Below, in pieces: positions 20,616 to 33,259 of a stretch of DNA of 64,000 nucleotides. The position numbers and the translations under genes were made by a program. This DNA is from Otis tarda. Its lineage: Eukaryota > Chordata > Aves > Otidiformes > Otididae. The notes beneath the pieces were generated by a model, which was not told where the DNA came from, ran no database searches, and was given only the letters and a program-made list of their open reading frames with translations. The stretch spans positions 37,541,803-37,605,802 of the forward strand of contig CM048591.1 of the NCBI GenBank assembly GCA_026413225.1, given 5' to 3'. Numbering within the stretch: position 1 is the first letter of the stretch; each line of letters begins with the position of its first letter.

Positions 20616-23600
20616 TTGGAGTAGCATGAATGACAGAGTACAGTGCCTGCCCACCCGAAGTAGTGGATAGTATAGCAACCACTGTCTTTAAATATGGAGA
20701 GCTTGTCCCCGGGGACTACACAGATCTGCATAAAATGCTCCATCATGACCTACAGACATCAGGCTGTTGAGCTCCACACACCAAAATGGTCAGCCAGCTG
20801 TGTGGCTGATACTTACAGCTGTCTTCTTAAAAATTGCATGTGCTTTCCTACTTAATTTGGCTTCAGAAACCTCACTCTAAACAGGCAGAAATTCTAATGC
20901 AAGAGCATGAATGAATCCGGTGTCACGTATACAAACTTTTCCTACCCTATCCTAGGTTTGAAAAGGGGCATCTAACTAGGGTAAGGGCAGTAGGGGACAC
21001 CACCTGTCCATCACACAATCCAGTTTATTCCAAATGAAACTCAGTGTAGTAAATCTTACATAGCTAGACTGAGGTGGGGCTAGTTTCATAAGGCTAATTA
21101 GATTAATTCATAAGATCATAAGATTAATTCATTCTCACTATAGTAGCTGGGAGAAACGTATCTGCAGGAACTAGAAATCCTAGGCTTTCTTTGTCAGCCT
21201 GTCTCAAAACAGGTCCTCTCTTTTTTATTTGGTTCAATACAAACCTCAGAAGCTGAGACATTTAGCTGGATACTAAACATGTCCTTAGGCACTTGTCTTC
21301 ACTCCCACTTTGACTATGGAAAATTAAGTCAAACTTTTAATGATGGATTCTAATTTTACACTTAAACCCAAGTTGAGGTATTGAATTCTAAAACCCAATA
21401 CATACCTACTCTGCAGATCCCTGATTAATTCTTTAATAGTCTCAGGCATCAAAGAAAGGCATGTGTCACTCTGTATCTGAGATATATTGCACTACATTCT
21501 TCTTCCATTTTTCTTTGAGGAATTTCCAGGATCAGTTTTAGAGTTACACGGACGATAGTGTCACTTAGATGCATTAATTTACTCTTTTGCACATAAACCT
21601 TGTTAATCTTTTCTGCAGAGCTGGGCAAATTAACAGTATTTTTTCCCCTCTTTGTTTTTAAAAAAAAAAAAAGTTTACTTTTCTTTTAAATTGATGCTGT
21701 GTCTTTAGCACGCCCAGACCTCCCCACCTTATCTACTGCTAATACTGCCAGAGCGTAACAAAAAAAAAGATTTTTTAGAGGTATTGACATTGCAATTGCA
21801 GTTCAAAGAATGAGTGATAGATGGGTAGTGGCATGTCTATTCACTTCCTGCCAAAAAAAAAAAAAGACAAAAAGATATAGACAATGTGAATAAAATAAAA
21901 CATAGCAAGTATGAGTTAGAAGAAATAGTTTTCCGAGAACTGCTTCATCCTGTAGACACAGTACAAGCCGAGGATTATTGTTTGCTCATCCTGGACTTAA
22001 TAAAACCACCACAGAGTTCTTTTCAGTTACTGGAATGGTGAGACTGAGTGTGAAGGTTGGCCCTATCCTTTTCATCATCTTTGGATACACAAAATGTTGG
22101 GTTTGTTATTAGAGTATAATGTGTAAACGGCAATAAAGAAATCAAAATGTGCTCCTGTGATGAAAAGGTTTCCTCTGCTTCTGATCACCAAGACTTTTTA
22201 TGAACCAAACTAGCAAGTAAAATTAGATGAAAATACCTTGGTTTTGATCTAAGGGTTTCCCACAGGGGAGGGTATTATTAAAATTTACTGATTATCTAAG
22301 GTTTCATGATAGGAAAAAGATGGTCATGAAAATACTTCCCTTTGTTACTGAACAGAGGTATTATTAATGTCAGTGCTATATAAGCATAGGAAGCTAGTGG
22401 CCTGGAAACTTGCCATTACGTGGCTAAAAAATTTCAGTTACGCAGTTCGAATGGCAGCAGCTGCTTTAAATTTAAAGGGCAAGAATTAAACAAGCCATTA
22501 CTCCAGTGGGAGACAAACAAGCCCTAAGTTTGCTTCTTCTATCCCCCTCTAAGCTCTTATTTAGCTTCTCCTCCATAGCCCCTCTGAGCTGAGTATCTGT
22601 TAGAACTGACCTTGGTACATCTCAAAAACACTCAGAAACCCATGCTGCCAAATCCAATGGCCAACTGTTTTTGAAAAGGGGATAGTGTTCCCCTTTGGAC
22701 TTAGCTGTAGCCTCATCCTCACACCAGCCAGCACTTTCCAAGCCTGTATTTTCCTCTGCTGCAGTACATCCAATGTAATCATGTTTAGTACTTTCCAAAC
22801 AACAAAGCAGATGTTCCCTGTAATGCAGTTTTTGAAGAATGCACATGAGGCTCAAGCCAGTGACAGTGTAATCCACCAAATGCCTGCAAAGGAATCCACA
22901 TCGCCTCTGACTAACAAGTTTTCTTACTGAAGTCATTTTAGGGGATGCCAACATTAAGAATAAAATATGCAGAAAAAAAGCCAGATATTGCCTTGAGGGA
23001 CCTACTCATCAATGCATCAGAAACTACACAACGACTCTTCTTCCAGAATTGGTGGAGAAGAAGTGCACATGTGTAAAATATACCTTTTGCACTTTAAGAC
23101 ATTTTACCAGCAAACTGTTTCAAATTAAACCCAGATGAGTAATGGTAAAGCAATGAGGTTTTCCCTGCGTTCAGTAAAAACAGCTGGTATTGCTGCTATT
23201 AATCATGTACGTGTGCATTAAAAGGTCTTGTATGTCTGAGAAAAGTGTCTCAGTCAGGTAGTAGCAATGTACAACAGCCTCTGGGACCTTTGCCTATAGA
23301 AAAAATACTGAGACTGCTTGCTGCCATTGCATCCCTGCATGCTGCTTGTACTTTAATGCATTTATTTTGATGCCCTCATCAATAATACTTTAAAAATCAA
23401 ATGCCTCATAACTAATTCTCATATTAGTGAATAACAACACTCCTACTGAGTTTTATTTTATAACATGATGCTAAAACATACACACTCAACAACACTCAGT
23501 ATACTACTAATTGCAAGACCACTAAGCTGTAACATTTCTTCCAGCAAGACCAAATAAAACAAGCCTTGAAATACCAGTTTGAAAAGCACTGTGCCCATAT

Positions 23601-26130
23601 CTATCACTTTACCCTAAGAAAGGGCTTGTGAAGATGCTACGTATTTCAGACCTTGAGTTTGCAGAATACATTTATTCATTAATATTAGTAGCCCAGAGTT
23701 TGTTTCAGCCAAATGCCACTGACAAGTCTGTATATCTCTGAAGCTGCATGGGAAGGGAATTTCTGGTGTGAGTCTATAAATACTCGCTCTGTCATGAATA
23801 ATTTGACTTTTGGAAAGTGGCAAAACACTAAAAGGCCTTTCAGGTTTGTTTTCTAGTTAGCCTTTTGATAGTATAGGATAAGAAACAGATGAACATCACC
23901 TTACTTTAATATATATATTCGTGTTCTCTCCCTCTACCACAGGTACAGAAAATAATTACTTTCGAAGGTGCTGGGGTTACGAAAAGACTGATTGAATTAA
24001 ACTTTGCACCTATTCCACATACCAGTCATCACCAGAGGTGAACTGTGAATACTGGAATGTCTTTATCTCCCACTTGCTGTGAGTCAGCTGCAAGACACGA
24101 AAGCCTAGAGCCAAAAGTTAGCTGTGTTAAGACCACTGGGTTTACACGAGATTGTTTTGTTTGGATACCTAGTTGGAGGACTTTTAATTTTTTTCATTTT
24201 GAAGCACGGAAGAACTGCTGCATGAAAATGGAATAGAAAACTAAAGAAGAATTTATTCAAACAGAAAAACAAAAGCCTGTTTCATAACTGCTTAGAGGGC
24301 AGAAGTCTGTCTCTGCACTGGTTAGTAGACGACAAATTCTTTGTCCAGTGTAGCACGGAGATACACAGATGTGTGTGCCCACGTGCTTTATTAGCAAGGC
24401 ACTAACAGCACTCATAATGAAATACAGGAGATATTCTAGAGGGCCCCAAAACTCCAGGACAGCTATCACCTCATTTGATGAAATAATGTCTGCAGCTTGA
24501 AGAGTATTTTCAGTATGCCCTTTCTTTTAAATCAACCTAATCTCTAATGAAAATGTGGGTTCACACTTCAATCAGAATCAAGTTCATTTGAGCTCCACCT
24601 GTCTCCAAAACAGGTTGTTCCCTTCAAGAGGACAGATAAGCCCTTCTACCACTGAGGGACAGGAAGATATGCAAGTCTCAAGGGCTAGTCACTATATCAG
24701 CAAATCTGGCTGAGGGAAAGCAGATGATGAGGCAGTCTGGAAAGCAGGCCACTTCCAAGCCGTTAAAAGCCTTCAAGAGTAAGACTGGGGAGATAAACTT
24801 CTATGTAGACTTGAGGGGGACAGCAGAAGAGTTCTCACAACATAGGTCTGCCACATGGCAGCTTTTGCTGTTTCTGAGATATGTAACATTAGCTAGCATC
24901 AGCTTTTGTGTGGGAGCCACGCTCTGTGTCTAGCAGAATGGTAGTTATCTAAACCTGCTAGTCACCAAGGAAAAAATTTCCCTGTCACGGTATGGTCCCA
25001 GCAGGAAGATTCTAGCTAGCTGGAGACATATAGAAGCATTTCTTATTGTAACTGTAAATTATTAGCACATTTAGAAATGAGGTAGTTTGAGAAGGGTTCG
25101 GGGGTTTCTTAGTGCTTTGACCATCTCTGTCAGGAGGCAGTGCTCTCGATCAGTGATTTAGCAAGATTTATCTCAGAAAGACTGCCAATGTTTTCTTCCA
25201 AGAAAATTTCTGCTAGGTGACCAGAGAAATAGAAATATCACTGGGAAGTATTTCAATTTGCTGAGGACAAATACTAATGATGCACCTCATCTCCAGGGAT
25301 TGAAACTGCACTAATGTTGGAAATAGTGCATTGGATAAAGAGTCCAGTCTGGAGAAAAAGAGACAATTCGATGCAGTGTCACAGCTTCTCCAAGAACGTA
25401 ACACAGAGGTAGCAGAATGAGAAAAAAGACTAATTTTTCTTAGTGGTTGATCTTTGAGTGGCTGGACACTCAAAAGCAAGTATCCATCACAGATTTGTGG
25501 GATGAAGGAAATGGCTGACTTTTAAAAATTGTAACAGGCTGTTTACAAAGTACTAGTGCAACTTCTCGGCATTGTCCTTACTCGGAGGTTTTCATGGGCT
25601 AAGCATACTTCTTCATTATGTAGGGGGGAAAAAATGATATGGAAATTGTAATACCAGGAGTCATAACCATAAAGCTCAAAGAAAACAGTAGTGGAGAACT
25701 ACTATTCTGTCTGATTTTTATTGCTAGTGAACAAAGGATAAGAAAGGACAAAAATGAAAAGTTAAGTGTCACTAGTACGTAGAAACACATTTCCATTCAG
25801 CTTCTTTCTTTAACACTGTGCCTGTTACTACTTTCTTCGTATTTTCCAGCCATCTAATAATTGGTGAGCCTCACAAGAAATTTTGTAATACTCAATTAAA
25901 ATTGAGTAATCTTTCCAACAACTTTACAGCCTGCTCCTCTACTGATAATGACAGAGATTGCCATCTTTGAGTTCATTTGCACTTCACTCTCCCCATCTCA
26001 GAAAAAAATAATTATCCTGTGTCTGCCAGTGAACCTACTGTAATGACTTGACTGTTCTTTGCTGATGCTGCAGTCTCAATGCAGGCTCTGCATGCTGTCC
26101 GGACTGTGAAGTTGCACTGTCATACTATAC

Positions 26131-26319
26131 CTGTTGGCCAAGAGCTGTGACCTAGTTCCAGAAGGAGAGGTTAGGTAGATTGCCAAATCTCCACGTCGAG
26201 GGTGAGTAATAGTGATGCGCACGACGACATGCTCCAAGTAGATTACATGGTGGTTAGGATTATCTGAACAGCCAGTGGCTTTGTAAATTGAACGGACAAC
26301 ACTGTCAGGTCTTATTGTT
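26131..26319 (-). CDS. PCSK5: PCSK5 exon (local exon 4): P domain, first part, with RGD
   Basis: The exon lies between an ATTATAG acceptor (ending 26320) and a GTATAG donor (starting 26130), in phase 2 at both ends. It encodes TIRPDSVVRSIYKATGCSDN, then HHVIYLEHVVVRITITHP, RRGDLAIYLTSPSGT and RSQLLAN. The human segment differs at only a few positions (NSAV for DSVV, SGCS for TGCS, RHVNYLE for HHVIYLE). RRGDL is the conserved RGD-type motif of convertase P domains, and the LxSPSGTxSxLL strand pair is diagnostic. Confidence 0.98.
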
Positions 26320-27365
26320 CTATAATACAAGCATATAAAACAATATCAGCATTTCTTGCCTGTTCTGTAAAATAAGACAATCACATCTTTTTTTTGCTTA
26401 GTACTGAATGGCAGTGCTGGACAATTGTTTCTGAGTAGTCAGTAGCCTTTAGTTTTAACATTTAGTTTCTAGCTGAAACTATCACCACAGGGTAATTATT
26501 TTACTGCAGCTAATGGCAACTACTTGGCTTTCTGTTAAGCATGTACACATGCTAAAAGAGGACAGTGAAAAACCTGTAATAGGAATAAGCCTTTGGGACA
26601 GAGCATTTTTGTGGATTAGTGGCCAGCTGAGAATTGCTGGGATTGTCATGGGATCACAGCTGGTTGTTAAGCCCCAGGAAATGCCTGGCATAGCCATAGT
26701 CCTTGCTTACGTAATAGCAAGTATTGCTGCTACACCAAACGCCATCTGACTCAGCTGGTTTAAACTGGCACGACATCTTTGCAGACTACACCAGTTATGG
26801 ATCGAGCCTGTCAAGACTTATTTATCAAACAATAATTTAATGCTTTGGAAGTATGCCTTATGACTGATGCTCGCTCTGTATCTACAGAGTGCACATACAG
26901 AATTTTGCTCTTAAGTCTGGCTCTATAAATTTAGTCTTAAGCCTCTGAGTTATAGACTCTCCTAAGACTTTTGAGAGAGATAATATCATGCCGTATTTTA
27001 TGAAAACAGTATTTGCTTGTTAGATCCTGGATTATAATTCTGTACTCATCTTACAATGGTGCCTGCAGTGCACTCAACTGAACATTCTTCTTCTTTGGTG
27101 CATCATCTATACTAGAAGCAATCATTATCCAGCCTGGCTTGTTTTACACTTTCAACTTCTGAGGCATTCTTTAAACTAGGGTCTTTTTCCAAGCACTACA
27201 GGTAACAACCTTTACAGGCAAATGACCTGACATCTGTGAAGATGACAGAGATCCCCAGTATAGCTTTCAAAATGGCACAGTATATACAACGCAAGGGAGG
27301 GGTAAATTATATCCAATTTCTTTCCATAAGTTTATGCCAGCAAGAGTTTTGACAGCGAGCATTAC
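26320..27365 (-). other. PCSK5: PCSK5 intron
   Basis: Intron of 1,046 bases. A pair of overlapping frames at 26482-26749 on opposite strands shows nothing recognisable. No repeat is seen. Confidence 0.8.
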
Positions 27366-27483
27366 TTGATTTGCCGATCCGTGTTCTCCACACACACATG
27401 CTGTGGAGGCACTGTTGTCCATTTTTCTGCTTCTATCACCATTGCTTCAGCATCCATCAGTCCAAATCCATAGAGGTGGCTCA
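27366..27483 (-). CDS. PCSK5: PCSK5 exon (local exon 3): end of the catalytic domain
   Basis: The exon lies between a CCTTGCAG acceptor (ending 27484) and a GTAATG donor (starting 27365), entering in phase 1 and leaving in phase 2. It encodes SHLYGFGLMDAEAMVIEA followed by EKWTTVPPQHVCVENTDRQI. HxYGFGLxDAxAxVxxA is the last helix of the subtilisin-like catalytic domain, and the VPPQHVC segment leads into the P domain. Human PC5 reads SHLYGFGLMDAEAMVMEA and EKWTTVPRQHVCVESTDRQI. Confidence 0.97.
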
Positions 27484-29837
27484 CTGCAAGGTACAAACAG
27501 AATGGTTGCAATTATAGCACAAAAATCTTGTTTTTCATCATAGACTAATTCCAGAGAGTTCCTAACAGGAACTGCTTCTTTTCTACTTCTTCCTTGATTT
27601 CACACAAAGCTCAAAAATCTGCCTGCCAGAAACAATAATTACTGTATCTAATTTGTTCACAGAATCTGTTCACTGCTTTATCAGCAGAAGCAGCAAACGA
27701 TCATCATGAATAATACTGCCTTACCATGAGGTGCGTGGACCAGAACTGCAGGATGCCAGGCAGTATAATTGCCTCCAATTGCCCTTTGTTCATGTGCCTT
27801 AATTCAGCCCAGCCTTCTTATATGACATAACATTAAAAGGTGTAGAGAAGCAGAGGTTATTTCTGTTACTCAAATACCATATACATGCATGTATGTAAAT
27901 ATTGAAGGTAACGGAGACAAAAAACTTAAGAAGGAACAGACTGTCTTCTGTAACTGCTATTTTGAGTACACTCTTAATTTGCCCGGGTGTAAGCAGCACA
28001 TGGATGCTCTCCTGCTCCTGGCAGCATGGTTGCCACTGGCCAGCCTCCCAGCTAGATCCAACACCTCCCTAAAGCTGTCTGCATGATGAGGGTGAAAAGC
28101 AATAGTATTTGAAGCTGAGTGCCCTGAAGATAATCTGGTTCTTGCGCAGAGTCTGTATCAGAAAGGCTCCTTCCTCTACCTTCTCTGTAGATCTGCAGAT
28201 GAAGGACAGATCTGCAGATGGAGTTACTGCTGGAGAGAGCTGTTAACCTCTGATATTGCCTGCTGCATGCATTGCACACACAGTGGTACTAAGCATTCAT
28301 GCTTAGAGGTTAGCATTCTGTTAATGCTCATTCCTGGATGATCCTCATCTCTATCTGCCTTTCATGCAATGCAGAGTCAGCAATGGTCCCCTTGCAAGAA
28401 ACTCAATGCCTAGTAATTTAACATCACTGCCTGAATGCCTTCTACTCAAAGAAGCAGAAGGCTTTAAAGCATCATCTTTCTGAAGATACAAAAAAATCGA
28501 ACTTTCAAATGCCCAACACCTATACAAGGTGAAGTACTTCCTTCATTGACTTGTGCCAATTCTGTATCTTTCACTTTTTTATAATTTTAAGAGTACTTAA
28601 CTTGATGCAAATATTTCAAGAGTTTCAGCACTTCACAAAGGCTCAAAGTTTCACTTACTGAATCAGTTGTGTGTTTTTGGCTGCTGTTCCAATCAAAACA
28701 GAAGCTTGCAAACGGATTTTGATGATTTAGAATGAGCTGCTAGCCATTTTGTTTTATTGTGACAAATCGGTGCTCTTGGTAAAGTTCTGACAGGAGAAGG
28801 TGAAAGAAAAAAGCTTCCAGAGGGAGGAGTTTAAATCTCAAATATTAATAAATAAGTTTTACTTGCTACCACTGACAGTGCTACCAGAAAACTCTAAGAA
28901 AAATGTAAGTGCTATTTGAATCAGTAATGCAACAAGGCATGGTGCAAGTCTTTCCAACTGCACTTTGCAGAGGGTTTGTGAAAGCAGGCGCCATTCATTG
29001 CCAAACCAGAATTCAAAGGACTCCATCCAAAAAAACTCCAACCTTGTCCAACAAGTAACAGTTCAAAGCACAAAAATAATCAGTGCTTAAGGATCCCATC
29101 TTCCAAATATGGCAGTATCTAATACCATCCGAAACTGCCAGTTGAAGAGTGTTCCTCAATGGAAAAAATTGCAAGGCTTAACGACTGCGTAATGAACTGG
29201 TTTTCTCCCCATCTCCTTCCCCTTCAGCCCCAAACTGAAGCACACGTAGCATGGAAATGTTCATTTAGAGAGAACTAAACGCAACTTTTCTGCCAAATAA
29301 GGCAGGTACTGTTTTCAGAAACGAAACACAATGACTAAAATATATTAAAATAATTAAATTCAGTCCTCTTCAGACTTCTGAATTCTCTTTAATGTGATCC
29401 ACAAGCAAATGGACAGGGAAAGAGACGTCCTATTTTTACACGTGGGTGGAGGCAGCTAGAAAAAGGGCAAGGAAAGCTTAGATGGAGAAACTGTTTCTAC
29501 TGTGAAGACAGTTCCTGTGATGGAAATCTCCCTGCTCACAGATCTCATCTTGCAAAAACGGCATCTGCTGATGAGAGTGTATCTATCTGTGAAGTCATTT
29601 GTCTGTTCTTACAAACGCACTGCTCTGATATTTGCATTTTTAAAATTAATAATTCTGTTTGCTCTGAAGAACTGTGGGAGGAACAAGAGTGTTAACTCAC
29701 ATGACCTGTAACTGTACACAGTTGCTCTGTATAGTACTACATTTAAACAGTGAGGAATTGAATTTTCATGAATGGAAAAATATTTTCAGCTAACCAATAG
29801 AAAATGCATTTTTAATTCCTGACAGCCAGCAACCTGC

Positions 29838-29891
29838 GTTGGGTTAGCGCTCAGGATGTCCAGCTGTAAGACGCTGTGTGTTCAACCCAAC
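29838..29891. other. Interrupted inverted repeat, possible hairpin
   Basis: GTTGGGTT at 29838-29845 is the exact reverse complement of AACCCAAC at 29884-29891. Immediately inside, AGCG at 29846-29849 can pair with the later CGCT at about 29872-29875, leaving an eight-base asymmetric bulge. The GC content is higher than in the surroundings. It is too short and irregular for a tRNA, and no function is claimed. Confidence 0.45.
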
Positions 29892-32816
29892 TGCTAAACT
29901 CAAAGAAGACCCAAATTTCTCCTCAACTTACCTTTTCTCCCCCAGAAATAAGGGCAGAAGAACATCCAACATTGCTACAACCAGGCAGTGACCTTCTGAT
30001 GGAAACACAAAGTGGCTTTTAGGCCACCTCATACTAACAATTTTTGGCCTAATATACACATTAAAAATACAAATAAAATCTAGAGAGTAAATTTTCTATC
30101 TTTTCTACCCTAAAAATTACTTGGAAGATAGAATTGTGTTCATTTTTCATCCGGGAGAAAAAATTACCACCCAAGGTTACGTGGTTATGTTAATTGTCCG
30201 TAATTCAATTTTTAAACTCTCTTGCATGAGAACAGAGGTGGCAGTGAGAAGTTTTGCACCTGCTGCCTTTTTTTTCCACAGCTGAAACAGAAGTACATTT
30301 TTTTTTTTTTTTCTCCCTGAAAGGCTTTCCTTTGAAATAAAACTTCCTGACAGTGAGGGGTGCTCCTAAACCCTTCCACGTGGGAAGCTTCCAGGCAGCT
30401 GACATTTGGCTGTCTGCAGCGTTTGCACTTCAAAGCCCTTGATCCTTTGGGTTGGTTAGCAGCTGCAGGTATCAGCAGAGGCCCATAATTTCCAAAGAAT
30501 AAATAATAGCAATTTAGGCCAGAATCACAGAGTTTAGAAAAGTAGTTGATCCCCTGTGTCTTAGAGAATAAAGCAGATTTTGTTTCCTACTGCCTTCAAA
30601 TTGCACCCCTTCATCTGTGTATACGCTAGTAATGCTGTGAACTCTATGCCAGAGTGCCTCTCCCAGAGGTTAAAAATGACCACAATGGTCCATGCGAGGT
30701 CATAAATGTCTTCTGGGAAACATCTGGAACTGCCACTGACTTGTATGTGAATGGTAGTGAGCTCACTTCTGCTAACCCACATAGAAAAGCAGTATTTGAA
30801 AGGCAGCGATGATTGCAGAGTGAGATAAGCTGATTGCAAGTGCAAAATGCCACAGGACCTTACCCATACACACTTATGTGCTCTACATTATCACTGCTGT
30901 GAATTGCTACTGGCCTCAGTTGTTGTTAGGAATTACTGAGCATGTCAGAAGGGGAACTGGGCTGTTTTGTAAGAAGATATTAGCCTTTCAGACACAGAAC
31001 AGGAATGCGAGGCTGGTGCAATGTACGCTGGTGACTAAGGAGCAGATTGTTGCTCTTGTTGAGCTGAAGGGCTGAAAATTGTGATATTCTTGTGAACAAG
31101 GTGTCCATTGGCAGTACTGTCCTTGAATCATCTCTCTACTCATGCAGCAATGCAAATCGATCCATTCTTATTTCTGCAAAATCACAGGCATATACAAAGC
31201 TCTACAGATGCAGGACAAGTTTCAGAGAAAAATCTGCCTCCTGCAATACAAAATAAATACTGAGTTTTCATTGACCTCTTTCCTCTTCTTATCATTAAAG
31301 AAAATAACATTTCCTGGGGCTAAAGTCCATTTATTTATCCCTGGAGCAATTCCTCTATTAGTGTACCATGAAATGAAGGCCTGCTCAGCTGTTGGATAGA
31401 CCTCCGCAGCTTTTTCATAATCTCTTTGTTTTTGTCTGAAACTGCTATTGAAAATTCAATAACCTTCTCATCTATATACAAAGAGTATGTAAAGCTACCC
31501 CCAAATCTACAGGCAGCAGCAGCAGCATGTATATCCCACTTGACATGACTAAGAAATATGAATGGCTAGTGCTGATAAATGATAACACAGAATCATGCAG
31601 ACTCCAGGAAAACGGGGCCCAGACACTGAAAACACAGCATTTCCAGTGCCTCAGTGCAACTAGACTTGCAGTTTCCTTACCTGTCATCAAGATGTCTTAT
31701 CAGTAGCTTAGATGCTAAACCTTTTCTATTTCCCTCATCTGACAAAAAAACATTGCAGAATATTTTCTCCCTACTAAATTTTTGGCCTTCAATTTTCTAT
31801 ACTGTGGAAGCAGCATCAGAAATAGAAATATTTTGTATACACATATCAAAAACTAAATCAGAAGGAAAGAAATGGTAATAACTTCATTTTGTCAAATGAG
31901 GAATATGCAGCTTTCCTAAACTAGATCAGCTGTTTGATATGTAAATTATTATGAGTTGTTCATTTATGCTACTTTAGGATCCTGATCCAGTCTCATTCAA
32001 AATGAGACCAACAAAATTGGACTCTAAAGTGCCCCTTATACTGTGGTTTTCTTAAATGGTGCTCAGCAAGATTAGAAGATGTGAGACTCTCAAGTTACTC
32101 TCATCCTATAAATACTTCAAACTGACCTAAACCAATATTTCTTTTACAATTGACATCCTGTTTGCAAATACAAAGCTATAATTCTATATTATGTTAAGTT
32201 TCTGTCATTTGCTTAGTATATCAAAATGCTTCAACTAGAAAAGACAATTGTCTAAAGAAAATTAAGGGACAAAAAAAGAGAAATGCTATGATGACACATG
32301 GCTTAAACAATTTTAATTTTGTTTTGTCGTCTCCTAACTAAGACAATATCGATCTTGAATGAGAATTCATTGTTTCAGACATACTCCTGTTTTGTGTCAA
32401 CCTATGACCAGTAATCTGTGATAACTAGATATGAATTCTGAAACATGTAACTGCTTTACAAGCCAATAACACAACCGTGCAAGAACATTCTTCTTATTCT
32501 TGCCTGTAAAACAAACTCCCTCAATCCCTCATGCTTTTTAGATCAAGCACATTATTTGTATTTTTATATTTTACACAGAACCAACTCCTCAATTTTTCTA
32601 CTTAAAGACAAAGCAAACAGCAAACTCAGTCCTCCCTTCCCACAGAATTCCCTATAATCCGAGTATCTTCAAAGATGCAGCAGGGATGGTAAACAATTGA
32701 GTTCTCACTCTTACCATCACATCAGAGAAGGATTTGAAGGACAGAAAGTTGCCCAATAGATTTGCCTTAAAAGTGCCAGCTACAAAGATGCACAATGAGC
32801 AACTGAAGAGTGTCTA

Positions 32817-33259
32817 AATCATAGAATCATAGAAGCACAGAATGGTTTTGGTTGGAAGAGACATTTACAGATCATCTAGTTCAAGCCCCCCCTGGCATGG
32901 GCAGGGACATCTTACTAGATCAGGTTGCTCAAAGCCCCATCCAACCTGATCTTGAAAACTTCCAGTGTTGGAGCATCCACAACTTCTCTGGACAATCTGC
33001 TCCAGTGTCTCACTGACATAAAAAATTTCTTTGTTATGTTGAATTTAAAGCTACCCTCTTTCCATTTAAAACTCTTGCCCCTTGACTTGTTACAGGCCCT
33101 GCTAAAATGTTTGTCCCCGTCTTTCTTATAAGTCCTCTTTATATACTGAAATGTTGCAACAAGGTCTCCCCGGAGCCTTGTCTTCTCCAGGCTGAACAAC
33201 CCCAACTCTCTCAGCCTTTCTACACAGAAGACTGGTTCCAGCCTTCTGATGATATTCAT
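32817..33259 (-). mobile_element. CR1 LINE, 5'-truncated, about 440 bp, diverged
   Basis: Starts with AATCATAGAATCATAGAAGC, then the CR1 3' UTR and ORF2 C-terminus. The minus-strand frame at 32915-33259 reads [19 protein letters not shown], then ATFQYIKRTYKKDGDKHFSR. The usual [18 protein letters not shown] is reduced to FFMSVRHWSRLSREVV, with an in-frame loss of residues. It is in sense orientation to PCSK5 and clearly older than the copies at 14128 and 7348. Confidence 0.93.

Larger units (their letters stand above)
15885..26130 (-). other. PCSK5: PCSK5 intron
   Basis: Intron of 10,246 bases. It holds an alternating AT-rich tract at about 16836-16965 and a CR1 copy at 18991-20615. A-runs occur at 21660-21672 and 21854-21865. 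From about 20650 to 26130 I recognise no repeat family and no gene; the open frames there are all under 115 codons and have no motif. Overlapping frames at 22600-22954 on both strands are chance. Confidence 0.72.

Noticed and set aside
29838..29891. tRNA gene
   Set aside because: Only about 54 bases, with no cloverleaf arms of proper length and no clear anticodon stem. Kept only as a hairpin.
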